Part shown: one piece after another, positions 1 to 7,700 of the stretch
Numbering within the stretch: the first letter of the stretch is position 1
Layout: each line of letters starts with the position of its first letter
Assembly (NCBI GenBank): GCA_028280565.1
Contig: JANQLQ010000260.1
Span: 84,817 to 122,352, forward strand
Source of the DNA: Fulvivirga sp.
Lineage (GTDB): Bacteria; Bacteroidota; Bacteroidia; Cytophagales; Cyclobacteriaceae
Reading direction: 5' to 3'
DNA: 37,536 bases
The notes under the pieces: generated by a model
What the model saw: only the letters and a program-made list of their open reading frames with translations
Databases searched by the model: none
What the model was told of the DNA's origin: nothing
Made by a program: the position numbers and the translations under genes

Positions 1-28
1 CTTATATTCAGACAGTAAAGCTAGTACA

Positions 29-1027
29 ATGCACCCGTTTTTCACCTTTTCTATTGTGGTCCTTCTCTTGAGCTGTACACCAAAAGAGACGGCTTGGGAC
101 AAGGAAAAAGTAGGTCACGCCATCGAATACGCCCAAGATATCGGGACATTTTCGTTCGTAGTGCAGGTCGGGGGTGAAATCATGATCAGCTATGGCGATA
201 TTGATAAGGTCAGCAGGGTCCATTCTGTACGCAAGGCCATTCTCAGTGCGCTGGTTTTCCAAAACCTTAATAAAATAGATCTTAACGCCACCCTGCAAGA
301 GCTCAAAATCCAAGACGCTCCTATTCCTTTAACGGACCTCCAACGTACAGCAAAAGTAATCCATTTATTGAAAAGCACTTCCGGTATAAATCATCCCGCA
401 GGTTCGCAAACTGCCGGCATGCAAGCTTACCGGGATAGTTTGTTAGGGGATGAACCCAATGTCCCGGGGAGTAAGTGGGCGTATAATAATTGGGATTACA
501 ATGCGCTCACCACCATATTAGAACAACAGGTGGGCTTGGATACCTATGAAATCTTTAAAAAAGGCATCGCTAAACCCCTAGGGGTGAAAAATTACGAAGT
601 GATCTACCGAGCAGATACTTCATTGTCGCAACATGCAAAAGCGGGATTCCGGTTATCCACCCGTGATATGGCCAAGTTTGGACAGCTTTTCTTGGACCGG
701 GGTAACTGGGAGGGCAAACAACTAATCCCCGGGAAATGGATTGAGGGCATAACCACAGATTTCACGCTGACGGGCAGGCCCGGCAACGAAAGATACGGGC
801 ACGGGTATTTGTGGTGGATCCCCACGAAAGATTACGCTGGGGGAATACCTAGTGGCAGCTACCTGGCTACCGGGGCCTGGGGACAAAGGATTTTGGTAAT
901 TCCCGGATGGGACATGGTGATCGCCCATAAGACCATGACCGAAGTACCCGCCAAGCAGAGGACACCGGTAAGTGCGAAGGAATTCGAAGAATTAGTACGT
1001 TTCATCGCAGAAGCGCACAACCGCTAA
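29..1027 (+). CDS. Lipoprotein serine hydrolase, class C beta-lactamase/esterase fold
   Basis: A 332-residue member of the beta-lactamase-related serine hydrolase family (PF00144 type), which includes DD-peptidases, esterases and class C beta-lactamases. The N-terminus is a short hydrophobic segment ending in a lipobox (LLSC, Cys16), so it should be a lipoprotein in the periplasm or on the outer membrane. The SxxK nucleophile motif is S66-V-R-K69 and the YxN motif is Y152-N-N154 in the context AYNNWDYNAL. A C-terminal ATGAWGQ stretch sits where the third active-site element is expected. No substrate can be assigned; an esterase or amidase is as likely as a beta-lactamase. The start is the only ATG that gives the signal sequence, and only 28 bases lie upstream in the window, so its promoter and any operon partner cannot be judged. 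Confidence 0.85.
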   Translation: MHPFFTFSIVVLLLSCTPKETAWDKEKVGHAIEYAQDIGTFSFVVQVGGEIMISYGDIDKVSRVHSVRKAILSALVFQNLNKIDLNATLQELKIQDAPIPLTDLQRTAKVIHLLKSTSGINHPAGSQTAGMQAYRDSLLGDEPNVPGSKWAYNNWDYNALTTILEQQVGLDTYEIFKKGIAKPLGVKNYEVIYRADTSLSQHAKAGFRLSTRDMAKFGQLFLDRGNWEGKQLIPGKWIEGITTDFTLTGRPGNERYGHGYLWWIPTKDYAGGIPSGSYLATGAWGQRILVIPGWDMVIAHKTMTEVPAKQRTPVSAKEFEELVRFIAEAHNR

Positions 1028-1402
1028 AGTACGGTCTAAAAAATGACACTAGAACCCGTAACGCCACTGGAGAGCTATGAATCACCCCGCAAGCCTTTTT
1101 ACCTTAAGCACTCTAAACTGGCCCCTTCAGTAGGACACATTTACCCTATTCAATGGGTCTCGAAGCTCCCTATTCGAACCTTTTTGCTCCAAACACCTAG
1201 CACTGGACCCCGGCCTTAGGGCTTTTGCCCCAAGCTTGAAGCCCTGGAATGCCCGTTTGAGGCATTTTGCTCCCATTGCAAAGACATCCACAGGTCCCTC
1301 TCCTGCCATCCTCCCACCAAGTGACACTCAATCTCCCGGCAAGTGGGGCCTCTCCCCGACCGTTTTGGATCCCTTATTCGTCAGAAGAGAAAATCAAACA
1401 AA
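1028..1402. other. Gene-free intergenic stretch with a hairpin repeat
   Basis: About 375 bases between the serine hydrolase and the SDR-like gene. I see no convincing gene; a 66-codon minus-strand frame (1127-1327) has no recognisable family, signal or start context. The stretch holds the structured element at 1148-1180, and it presumably contains the promoter of the SDR/DoxX/sigma group in its last third, though no clear TTTG / TAnnTTTG pair was found. Confidence 0.5.
1148..1180 (-). repeat. Structured intergenic element, copy 1 (GGTTCG...GACCCATTGAAT)
   Basis: Read on the minus strand, this is GGTTCG, a 15-base insert, then GACCCATTGAAT. The insert can fold (TCGAA pairs with TTCGA) and the outer GGT pairs with ACC. 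The same end words with a 13-base insert occur on the plus strand at 4322-4352, where the stem bases differ but pairing is kept. It could be a degenerate mobile or structured-RNA element. No function can be assigned from two short copies. Confidence 0.4.
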
Positions 1403-2215
1403 ATGACGATTATGGAAACTTTAAAAAACAAAGTAGCAGCAGTTTTCGCTGCCAATGGAGCCATTGCCAGTGCCGTGGCCCGATCTTTAGCCAATGAAAA
1501 TGCAGAAGTATTCCTTTCCGGGAGGAACCTGCACGCCGTCCAGTCTTTGGCTGAAGAGATCAACGCAAAAGGTGGAAAGGCACATGCATTGCAAGTAGAC
1601 GCTATGCAAGAGCAGGAGATTGAACATTTCCTAGGTAACATAATTGAAGAGAAGGAGCGCTTGGATGTAGTTTTTAATGGCATCGGGTCAAGGGCCGGGC
1701 AACTGCAATACGGTACCCCCAGTACTCAACTCCCCTTCGAAAAATTTATGGAAGCATTGGAAGTATCATTGGGGTCGCAATTCCTCACCTCGCGGGTAGC
1801 GGCCAAACATATGATACAAACGGGCACTCCCGGGACGATCATCACCCTTTCTGCCAGCCTATCCCGTATCAAAGTGCCTTTTATGGCTGGCATTACAGCC
1901 GCTTGCGCCGGCATAGAAGGCCTCACCCGCACCTTGGCATCTGAATTTGGGCAAGCTGGGATCAAAGTGATCTGCCTGAACTCTACCGCATTAGTAGAAA
2001 CTCGTACTATCCAAGAGACTAACAGCCTCAATGCAAAAACCGTCGGTATCGCCGAAGAGGAGTTTTCTGAGCAACTGAAGCAGGGATATTTGCTAGGTAA
2101 AAGTCCATCCCCGATCGATATTGGACAGTTTACTGCTTTTTTAGCCACCGAAGCAGGAGCCTTGCTCAACAGCCATGTGGTGGACGTTGATTTTGGGGCG
2201 TACAATGTGATCTAA
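1403..2215 (+). CDS. Atypical SDR-family protein lacking the catalytic Tyr-Lys pair
   Basis: A 270-residue short-chain dehydrogenase/reductase-fold protein. The frame is open from 1343, but the ATG at 1403 (MTIMETLKNKVAAVF) gives the family's normal start; 1412 is an alternative. The Rossmann glycine loop is degenerate (AANGAIASAVA, about residues 16-26, instead of TGxxxGIG). The NNAG-like element is FNGIG (91-95) and the serine region is TLSAS (148-152). The helix that normally carries YxxxK reads MAGITAACAGIEGLTRTLA; aligning on IEGLTRTLA puts Ile164 and Cys168 where Tyr and Lys should be. The C-terminal DVDFGAYNVI resembles the usual SDR ending. It probably binds a nucleotide or substrate but is unlikely to catalyse classical SDR chemistry. 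It starts a tight same-strand group with a DoxX-like protein and an ECF sigma factor, which suggests a sensory or accessory role. Confidence 0.85.
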   Translation: MTIMETLKNKVAAVFAANGAIASAVARSLANENAEVFLSGRNLHAVQSLAEEINAKGGKAHALQVDAMQEQEIEHFLGNIIEEKERLDVVFNGIGSRAGQLQYGTPSTQLPFEKFMEALEVSLGSQFLTSRVAAKHMIQTGTPGTIITLSASLSRIKVPFMAGITAACAGIEGLTRTLASEFGQAGIKVICLNSTALVETRTIQETNSLNAKTVGIAEEEFSEQLKQGYLLGKSPSPIDIGQFTAFLATEAGALLNSHVVDVDFGAYNVI

Positions 2216-2230
2216 AAAATGCAAGAGACG

Positions 2231-2605
2231 ATGAAAAAAATAACTCAACTCGGAAAGTGGTTTTTTGTTTCCGTTTTTGCCGTATTTGGTTTCTTACACT
2301 TTGGCCCTTTGGAGTTCAGTCTACCCTACATTCCTTCTTACCTACCCTATCCTGCTTTTTGGGTCTACTTTTCCGGTGCAGGGCTCTTGGCCTTTTCGGT
2401 CAGCGCATGGGTAGGGAAACTGGATAAATTAGCCGCTTTGTTACTGGCCCTTATGCTGTTCCTTTTTATAGTAATGATCCATATCCCGGGAGCGATACAG
2501 GGGGATTTCATACAGCTGATCGGGATATTTAGAGATACGGCCATGATGGGCGCGGCATTGATGTATGCAGACCGATACGCCAAAGATAGCCGGTATGTGG
2601 GTTGA
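2231..2605 (+). CDS. DoxX-like small integral membrane protein
   Basis: About 124 residues, almost entirely hydrophobic, with four predicted membrane segments: near residues 8-26, 42-60, 67-87 and 93-112. Layout and size fit the DoxX/DoxD-like family, whose characterised members are linked to quinone or thiosulfate redox chemistry; most members are uncharacterised. Two starts are possible: ATG 2219, four bases after the SDR stop, and ATG 2231 (MKKITQLG), preferred because it is preceded by a purine-rich GCAAGAGACG and gives a cleaner N-terminus. Either way it is tightly coupled to the gene upstream and lies 41 bases before the sigma factor, so the three are probably one transcript. A membrane redox protein beside a cysteine-rich sigma factor is a suggestive pairing, not proof. 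Confidence 0.75.
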   Translation: MKKITQLGKWFFVSVFAVFGFLHFGPLEFSLPYIPSYLPYPAFWVYFSGAGLLAFSVSAWVGKLDKLAALLLALMLFLFIVMIHIPGAIQGDFIQLIGIFRDTAMMGAALMYADRYAKDSRYVG

Positions 2606-2646
2606 CTTACGTGTTTTTATTTTATTAACTTAGAATTTATCACGAA

Positions 2647-3483
2647 GTGGAAGAGGACCTATTAAAAAAAGCGATCAATGGGGATATAAAGGCATTCCAG
2701 GCGTTGTTCCTGGAATTCCAACCCCAGCTAAAATCTTACCTTTACCGGTTATTGGCCGATAGGAATGACGTAGAAGACCTGTCACAGGATACGTTCGTAA
2801 AGGCTTACGATAAGCTTTCGACGTTCAAGGGCACTTCTTCGTTAAAAACATGGGTATTCCAAGTGTCAACAAACCTTTGTTATGATTTCCTGAGAAAGCG
2901 GAAACGATGGCAACCCGATGCGCAGGACAAAGCCAAAACCTTGGCCATGTCCAGCCAGGAAATAGCCGATGCCTTTGTGAAGGTACACCAGCATTCTCCA
3001 TACGGACGGTACGACGTTAGCGAGCATATCGACTTTTGTTTTACCTGTATTTCCAAAACACTCACCATCGAACAGCAGGTGGCGCTTATTCTTAAGGACA
3101 TCTATGATTTCTCCAGGAAAGAGATCGGGCAAATCCTAAATAAATCGGAAGGCGTAATCAAGCATTTGCTGTTTGACGCTCGCAAGCTCATGATGGACAT
3201 ATTCGACCGGCGATGCGCTTTGGTCAGTAAAAACGGGGTCTGTCATCAATGTACTGAGCTGGCAGGGATCTACAACCCTAAACAAACTGAAAGAGAAGAG
3301 TTAATGAAAATAGAAATGGTGGCCCAGGCTGAAAAACGAGATCGAAGCAGCCTCTACGAATTACGAGCCAGGTTGGTGGCGGAAATTGACCCGTTAAGAT
3401 CCGGGGGATCGGACATGCAGGATATTATAATGCAGTGTACTCGCCAGGCGATTGGGGAAATTGACACTATGGATCCCTTGTAA
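2647..3483 (+). CDS. ECF-type sigma factor with two CxxC motifs and a C-terminal extension
   Basis: A 278-residue sigma-70-family factor that redirects RNA polymerase. Region 2 spans about residues 10-85 (DVEDLSQDTFVKAYDKL and LKTWVFQVSTNLCYDFLRKR). Region 4 spans about 138-182 (QQVALILKDIYDFSRKEIGQI then GVIKHLLFDARKLM). A roughly 95-residue extension follows. Cysteines are conspicuous: C131-F-T-C134 in the linker just before region 4, C190, and C199-H-Q-C202 after it. It starts at GTG 2647, since no ATG fits the region 2 start. No anti-sigma gene is adjacent. It shares a transcription direction and short gaps with the DoxX-like and SDR-like genes. By analogy to CorE-type ECF factors, which are metal-controlled through their own C-terminal cysteines, this factor may sense redox state or metal directly; that is inference. 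Confidence 0.88.
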   Translation: MEEDLLKKAINGDIKAFQALFLEFQPQLKSYLYRLLADRNDVEDLSQDTFVKAYDKLSTFKGTSSLKTWVFQVSTNLCYDFLRKRKRWQPDAQDKAKTLAMSSQEIADAFVKVHQHSPYGRYDVSEHIDFCFTCISKTLTIEQQVALILKDIYDFSRKEIGQILNKSEGVIKHLLFDARKLMMDIFDRRCALVSKNGVCHQCTELAGIYNPKQTEREELMKIEMVAQAEKRDRSSLYELRARLVAEIDPLRSGGSDMQDIIMQCTRQAIGEIDTMDPL

Positions 3484-3529
3484 GGAAAAAACAAAAGTCG
3501 GAACTCGTAAATACTTAATCCAAGTTATC

Positions 3530-3548
3530 GGCTCGTATTTGCCGAGCC
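3530..3548 (+). terminator. Short GC-rich hairpin after the sigma gene
   Basis: GGCTCG at 3530-3535 pairs with CGAGCC at 3543-3548 around a 7-base loop, 47 bases after the sigma factor stop. There is no uridine tract, so it is a weak terminator candidate or simply part of the leader of the DUF2461 gene. Confidence 0.3.
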
Positions 3549-3569
3549 AGTAACATACACAAGTCTTTT

Positions 3570-4256
3570 ATGATACAAACCAATTATACCATGATTTCAA
3601 GCGAAACATTGCAGTTTTTAACGGACCTTAAAGCCAATAACCATAAAGCTTGGTTCGATGAACACAAAGCTGTTTACCAAGATGCGAGATCTAACTTCCT
3701 CCAAGTCGTGCAGGAGTTGATCGATGGGATCTCACAGTTTGATGCCTCCGTTGCTTCATCGGGGCTGGAAGCTAAGAAGTGCATCATGCGAATTAATCGA
3801 GACATCCGTTTTTCAAAGGATAAGTCGCCATACAAAACCAACTTTTTTGCTTTCATTAACAGGGAAGGCAAAAAAAGCCCTTTTGCAGGGTATTATTTTA
3901 GCGTGGAGCCCGGTGAATCTTTTTATGGAGGAGGTATCTACATGCCGGAATCACCGATCCTTTCCAAGATCCGGCAAGAGATCGACTACAACCTCGACGA
4001 ATGGCAAAACATAGTTTCCGGGAGGGCTTTTAAGAAGACTTACGGAGCGGTTAAGCCGTCGGGTAAACTCACCCGGCCCCCCCGGGGCTATAGCGATGAC
4101 AACCCGGCCATAGACTGGATCAAATACAAGGGATACTACACCCAAAAAATGATGTCCGCCCAAGAACTTCATAATGAAGACCTGGTAAAAAACATCTTAC
4201 CAGGGTTTAAAGCCCTAAATCCTATGATCGATTTTATTAACCGGTCTATCGAATGA
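3570..4256 (+). CDS. DUF2461-family protein
   Basis: A 228-residue cytosolic protein matching the DUF2461 / TIGR02453 family in length and signature: FLTDLKANNHKAWFDEHKA at the N-terminus, MRINRDIRFSKDKSPYKTNF in the middle (about residues 73-92), and the FSVEPGESFYGGGIYMPE block near 108-127. The family is widespread and its biochemical role is unknown to me. ATG 3570 gives MIQTNYT before the conserved region; ATG 3591 (MISSETLQFL) is equally natural and gives 221 residues. It has no signal peptide or membrane segment. It follows the sigma gene by 86 bases with a small hairpin between, so it may have its own promoter. Confidence 0.85.
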   Translation: MIQTNYTMISSETLQFLTDLKANNHKAWFDEHKAVYQDARSNFLQVVQELIDGISQFDASVASSGLEAKKCIMRINRDIRFSKDKSPYKTNFFAFINREGKKSPFAGYYFSVEPGESFYGGGIYMPESPILSKIRQEIDYNLDEWQNIVSGRAFKKTYGAVKPSGKLTRPPRGYSDDNPAIDWIKYKGYYTQKMMSAQELHNEDLVKNILPGFKALNPMIDFINRSIE

Positions 4257-4298
4257 GTTAGTATTGAAGCGGTGCTAATGCCGATGAGTTTCGTGATT

Positions 4299-4365
4299 TT
4301 GACTTCCATCCCCATTGAACTGGTTCGTGTCTGCCACGCGGACCCATTGAATGCCCGGAAGTCAA
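4299..4365 (+). repeat. Structured intergenic element, copy 2, with outer inverted repeat
   Basis: A 9-bp inverted repeat (TTGACTTCC at 4299-4307, GGAAGTCAA at 4357-4365) encloses GGTTCG at 4322-4327 and GACCCATTGAAT at 4341-4352; between them CGTG pairs with CACG. The same end words with a different paired stem occur on the minus strand at 1148-1180. The element lies between the convergent ends of the DUF2461 and TspO-like genes and could also act as a transcription terminator, although no T-tract follows. Confidence 0.4.
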
Positions 4366-4403
4366 ACGCAGGGAAAGCCGACTGGGCACTACCACCGTAG
4401 AAG

Positions 4404-5177
4404 CTACAGGACAGCGTAATACTTCCTGAACACGATCTTGGTGACCGCAAATACGAACAATAAAAGTATTGCCAGTACTATTGCAAAAAGGGAAACCAGG
4501 TTTTCACGATAGCTATTGGCCACAAAAATGGCCAGCAAACCCCAGACCCCAACAAACAAATACACGGCATTAGCCTTTTTCGTGATGTACATAACAAACA
4601 CGATGCCTACAGCCACTGTCAAAATAGCCACCGACCATATTTGAGGAGTCAAAAAAGCTTGGCCTGTCCATCCTACTTCGGTCAATAGAAAGGACGTAAT
4701 ATTGATGGGTGTAGCCAGTGTGATCCATCCAAAGTAAAGGGCTAATGGCAATTTGATCCAAAGGCGCTCCCGCCAGTCTTTACCTCGCTCCCCTAACTTG
4801 AAAATAACAGCAAGCCGTATCAAAGTGTAGAGCAGAATTAACATGAATGTTACCGTAAGCCAGAACTGGTTTTGGATCACTCCCACAAACCAGGCCGCAT
4901 TCGCCAAGCTGTTGACCACGATGTATTTACGCCCGGTTACAAACCTAGGATCGTCCTTATATTTGGGCGAAAGCTGGTAGACGCCAAGAGCAATAAAGCC
5001 TATGTAGATCAGGTTCCAAGTAATAAAAGCGTAACCTGCGGGTTCTATGTAAAGAGGGATCGGGGGCTGATCCATATTGCTGTTTACGTCAAACCCGAAA
5101 AAGACGATCATAGCAATGGACGTAAAAAACATAAAGACAGGACCAAGACAAGCCAAGACAGGCATTACTTTTTTCAT
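4404..5177 (-). CDS. TspO/MBR-like (tryptophan-rich sensory) membrane protein
   Basis: A 257-residue multi-spanning membrane protein with about seven or eight hydrophobic segments. The central part (FITWNLIYIGFIALGVYQL, then NAAWFVGVIQNQFWLTVTFMLILLYTLIRL, then KLPLALYFGWITLATPINI) resembles the TspO/MBR fold found in longer bacterial homologues, which carry extra C-terminal segments compared with the roughly 160-residue classical TspO. TspO proteins bind porphyrins and related ligands and modulate stress responses; whether this long form binds tetrapyrroles cannot be read from sequence. The start MKKVMPVLACLG at 5177 is the natural one. It is followed on the same strand 54 bases upstream by the ATP10-like gene, so the two may be co-transcribed. 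Confidence 0.7.
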   Translation of the reverse strand: MKKVMPVLACLGPVFMFFTSIAMIVFFGFDVNSNMDQPPIPLYIEPAGYAFITWNLIYIGFIALGVYQLSPKYKDDPRFVTGRKYIVVNSLANAAWFVGVIQNQFWLTVTFMLILLYTLIRLAVIFKLGERGKDWRERLWIKLPLALYFGWITLATPINITSFLLTEVGWTGQAFLTPQIWSVAILTVAVGIVFVMYITKKANAVYLFVGVWGLLAIFVANSYRENLVSLFAIVLAILLLFVFAVTKIVFRKYYAVL

Positions 5178-5230
5178 GTGTGGTGGTAGTTATTAGGTTG
5201 TATTATTATCTTCAAAGGACAATCCCGTTT

Positions 5231-5806
5231 TTACATCAGCCCTTTCGAGAGGAGGGTCTCAGTCATGGCTTCACGGAATGATGCCTCGTTATATTCACTT
5301 ACCGGGCCTTGTGTGCGGTACTTTATATTTCCTCGGCGATCTACTACGAAAAGGTAGCAGCTTTCTTTATCCTCAATCTCCAGCATTTCAAAATAGGGGG
5401 AGCGATGGCCGTAAAATGTAACCGTGTTATCATGGAGGTGTGCAGGTATCCCATCCCTCATCCAATTATCAATTTGCCAGGCAATAGGCAAATAAAGCGT
5501 ACTGATCATGGGTATTTCGTAGTAGCTGACCCCTTTTCGAGGTTCATATTCGTCCAGGATAAGATTGGCCCAAGTATTGACCAAAGGTTGCGCCTTCTGC
5601 TCAAAGGCTAAAATAAGAATGTTGACCTCCTCATCGAGATCTGCCGGAAAGACGACTTTTCGGCCTTCCAGTGTTTCTCCTTTTAGCTCGGGAAACATAC
5701 CCGGAGAAGGACGCTGGAAATCATTTTTGTAGAGGTTTATCGCAATGGCGATGATTGGCACATTGATCAATAACAACAACCGGGTGGTAAAACTATTCGC
5801 TCTCAT
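5231..5806 (-). CDS. Membrane-anchored ATP10-like / thioredoxin-fold protein
   Basis: A 191-residue protein with one N-terminal hydrophobic anchor (about residues 8-24, LLLLINVPIIAIAINLY) and a soluble domain. The order of features resembles the ATP10 family: a PELKGETLEGRKVVFPADL opening, a strand plus 'AFEQKAQPLVNTW' helix, EIPMIS, HLHDNTVTFYG, then YLFVVDRRGNIKYRTQG. ATP10 in mitochondria assists ATP synthase F0 assembly; bacterial relatives are thioredoxin-like proteins of unknown role. There is no CxxC redox pair, and the only cysteine lies just before YLFVVD, so disulfide chemistry is unlikely. It sits upstream of the TspO-like gene on the same strand. Family assignment is from pattern only; 'hypothetical thioredoxin-fold' is the safe fallback. 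Confidence 0.55.
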   Translation of the reverse strand: MRANSFTTRLLLLINVPIIAIAINLYKNDFQRPSPGMFPELKGETLEGRKVVFPADLDEEVNILILAFEQKAQPLVNTWANLILDEYEPRKGVSYYEIPMISTLYLPIAWQIDNWMRDGIPAHLHDNTVTFYGHRSPYFEMLEIEDKESCYLFVVDRRGNIKYRTQGPVSEYNEASFREAMTETLLSKGLM

Positions 5807-6311
5807 TCACGTATTGATCAAGGGTTCATCTTTTATGTCATTTCCAGGATTCTCACTTTTCGTTCGCTGCAAATAAGCCAAGATCCTTTTCCTCATATGA
5901 ATATCAAAACCTGCCTCTTTAAAACCCTACGACCGTCTCTTTGTTTAAAGAAAATGCCAATTTTAATGTAAACTCTTGATCGAGAACGAGATAATTTAAC
6001 CCAATCATGACCAAAAATGTATGGGTATGCTTAAGTGTAAAACCAAAAAAGCTAGGTCAAATCATTTTACGGCCATTGCTCACCCTTGATCTCCGTTAGA
6101 GAGACCCAATGAGCAGTGGGTCGCTCCTTAGGGCCTAAAGAGGTCAAGAGTAACATCGCGAAACCCATCCAGCAGCAACTGGGGCATAAGGATAGGTGGA
6201 CAAGACCATTCAAATCGCCCATTTCTAACCTGTAAATATTGGGTCCTTAAACCTAGATAATGAATTAAACTCTATTACAAGAACAAATTGCCTCAATATC
6301 CAGCACTTAGG
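5807..6311. other. Gene-free intergenic stretch
   Basis: No coding region seen. The stretch presumably contains the promoter of the ATP10-like gene. At 6073-6094, read on the minus strand, it holds GGAGATCAAGGG followed by TGAGC and CAATGG, closely matching 16853-16880 in the element upstream of the FG-GAP gene. A near-palindrome, ACCCAATGAGCAGTGGGT, sits around 6104-6121. The remainder is AT-rich and featureless. Confidence 0.45.
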
Positions 6312-6509
6312 AACCTGGACTCGATAATCATTTATCACTTCGATGCTACCCGGGGTAGTTTTGGCGAGTAGGCTTGGTGAACCTTTGAGCTTTAGTGGTG
6401 CTTGGTGGCTAATCTTCCCCGGCCACCAAGCACCACTAAAGCACAAAGAATCACTAAGGGACCTTCTTTACTATTTAATCCAGCCCTATTTTCTTATCGA
6501 GTTCAAGTT
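6312..6509. repeat. Element A: 198-bp MITE-like unit with terminal inverted repeats and central hairpin
   Basis: The ends AACCTGGACTCGATAA (6312-6327) and TTATCGAGTTCAAGTT (6494-6509) are inverted repeats matching at 14 of 16 positions. Inside is a perfect 21-bp inverted repeat, 6389-6409 with 6422-6442, and a 12-base loop. A second unit with the same ends and left half lies at 26265-26771. The unit encodes no protein, so it is best called a non-autonomous mobile or REP/MITE-like element, or a structured RNA element. It lies between the aldo/keto reductase 3' end and the promoter side of the ATP10-like gene. Confidence 0.65.
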
Positions 6510-6665
6510 ATGAGCATTTTGACACTCACCATAACGATGACTATGCCTCCGTGTCAAAATACCCCTAAGCCCCTTGATATTCTTGCAATTTGTCTTTTCG
6601 TGACGAATTTAATTCATTATCCAGGTCATATGGCCTCACCCACCCTGTCCAACACGGCTCGGGGG

Positions 6666-7700
6666 TTATTCTTCCACTTGCGGTACCCTGCCGGTAGCCT
6701 GGTATTCGACCATCCATCCCGGGTATTCCTTTTCTAGCTGGCTGACCTGGTCTAACGCTTGCAAATGCTGGGAAGCCAGTTTTATTTCGGTAGCTGTTAG
6801 ATTATCCTGTAGCTGCTTCTTAGTTTTTGCCCCGATGATCACACTTGTTACCGGGTCTTGATGCAGAAGCCAGGCAAGGGCATTAGCAGCGATAGAATAG
6901 CCATTCTCCTTTGATAGGGAGTCCAGCACCTCCACGATCTCAAAAGCTTTGTTTTGATTGATCGGGGGAAAATCGAAACTGGTCCTCCGGGCATCGGCAG
7001 GACCGGTCTCATCCTTCCTGAACTTGCCGGTCAAGAATCCACCGGCCAGCGGACTCCAAGGGAGAAGCCCTAGGTTTTGATCCTTGATCAAGGGGACCAG
7101 TTCCCTTTCCAGGTCACGGGTAGCTAGCGAATAATAATGCTGGCAAGAAACGAAAGGATCATAATTTTTTAATTGTTGTATGCCTAACGCCTTCATGACC
7201 CGCCAAGCGGCAAGATTGCAGCAGCCGATGTATCTCACCTTGCCGGATCGTACCAGGTCGTCTAACGCTCTCAGGGTCTCTTCCAACGGGGTAATGGGAT
7301 CATCACCATGAATTTGAAGCAGGTCTATATGGTCTGTTCCCAGCCTTTTCAAACTATCTTCCACTGACTGATGCAAATGGAGCTTGGAAAGCCCTACCTG
7401 GTTCACTCCCTCCCCCATTCTCATGTAGGCTTTAGTGGCCAGCACAAGGGTGGAGCGGTCCAATCCTAAATTCTTGATGGATTGCCCGAGTATCTTTTCC
7501 GATAACCCGGAGGAATAGACATTAGCCGTATCGATAAAATTGATGCCTGCTTCCACCGCCGTTTTAACTAAATCATCTGCCTCTTGCTGGGTTTGTTTAC
7601 CGATAGCTTCCCACCTGCCCTCTCCGCCGAAGGTCATGGTGCCGAGACATAACTCTGAGACATATACCCCGGTATTGCCCAAGATTTTGTAGTTCATCAT
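6666..7700 (-). CDS. Aldo/keto reductase
   Basis: A 344-residue NAD(P)H-dependent aldo/keto reductase with a TIM-barrel fold. The frame opens at 7814, but the ATG at 7700 (MMNYKILGNTGVYVSELCLGT) begins exactly at the family's first strand. The catalytic tetrad is visible: Asp57 and Tyr62 in FIDTANVYSSG, Lys90 in LVLATKAYM and His131 in LLQIHGDD. The cofactor-binding C-terminal part appears as SVIIGAKTKKQLQDNLTA. Length and motifs fit the YajO/Tas-like group of AKRs that reduce aldehydes or ketones; the substrate is unknown. It is transcribed alone, with about 640 bases upstream free of genes, including an imperfect inverted repeat at 7907-7955 that may be regulatory. Confidence 0.92.
   Translation of the reverse strand: MMNYKILGNTGVYVSELCLGTMTFGGEGRWEAIGKQTQQEADDLVKTAVEAGINFIDTANVYSSGLSEKILGQSIKNLGLDRSTLVLATKAYMRMGEGVNQVGLSKLHLHQSVEDSLKRLGTDHIDLLQIHGDDPITPLEETLRALDDLVRSGKVRYIGCCNLAAWRVMKALGIQQLKNYDPFVSCQHYYSLATRDLERELVPLIKDQNLGLLPWSPLAGGFLTGKFRKDETGPADARRTSFDFPPINQNKAFEIVEVLDSLSKENGYSIAANALAWLLHQDPVTSVIIGAKTKKQLQDNLTATEIKLASQHLQALDQVSQLEKEYPGWMVEYQATGRVPQVEE

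Noticed and set aside
29-1027. Calling the first gene a beta-lactamase resistance determinant
   Set aside because: SxxK and YxN are shared by many esterases and peptidases; nothing here supports antibiotic hydrolysis specifically.
4169-4450. 93-codon minus-strand frame between DUF2461 and TspO-like genes
   Set aside because: It overlaps both genes and the inverted-repeat element and has no family signature.
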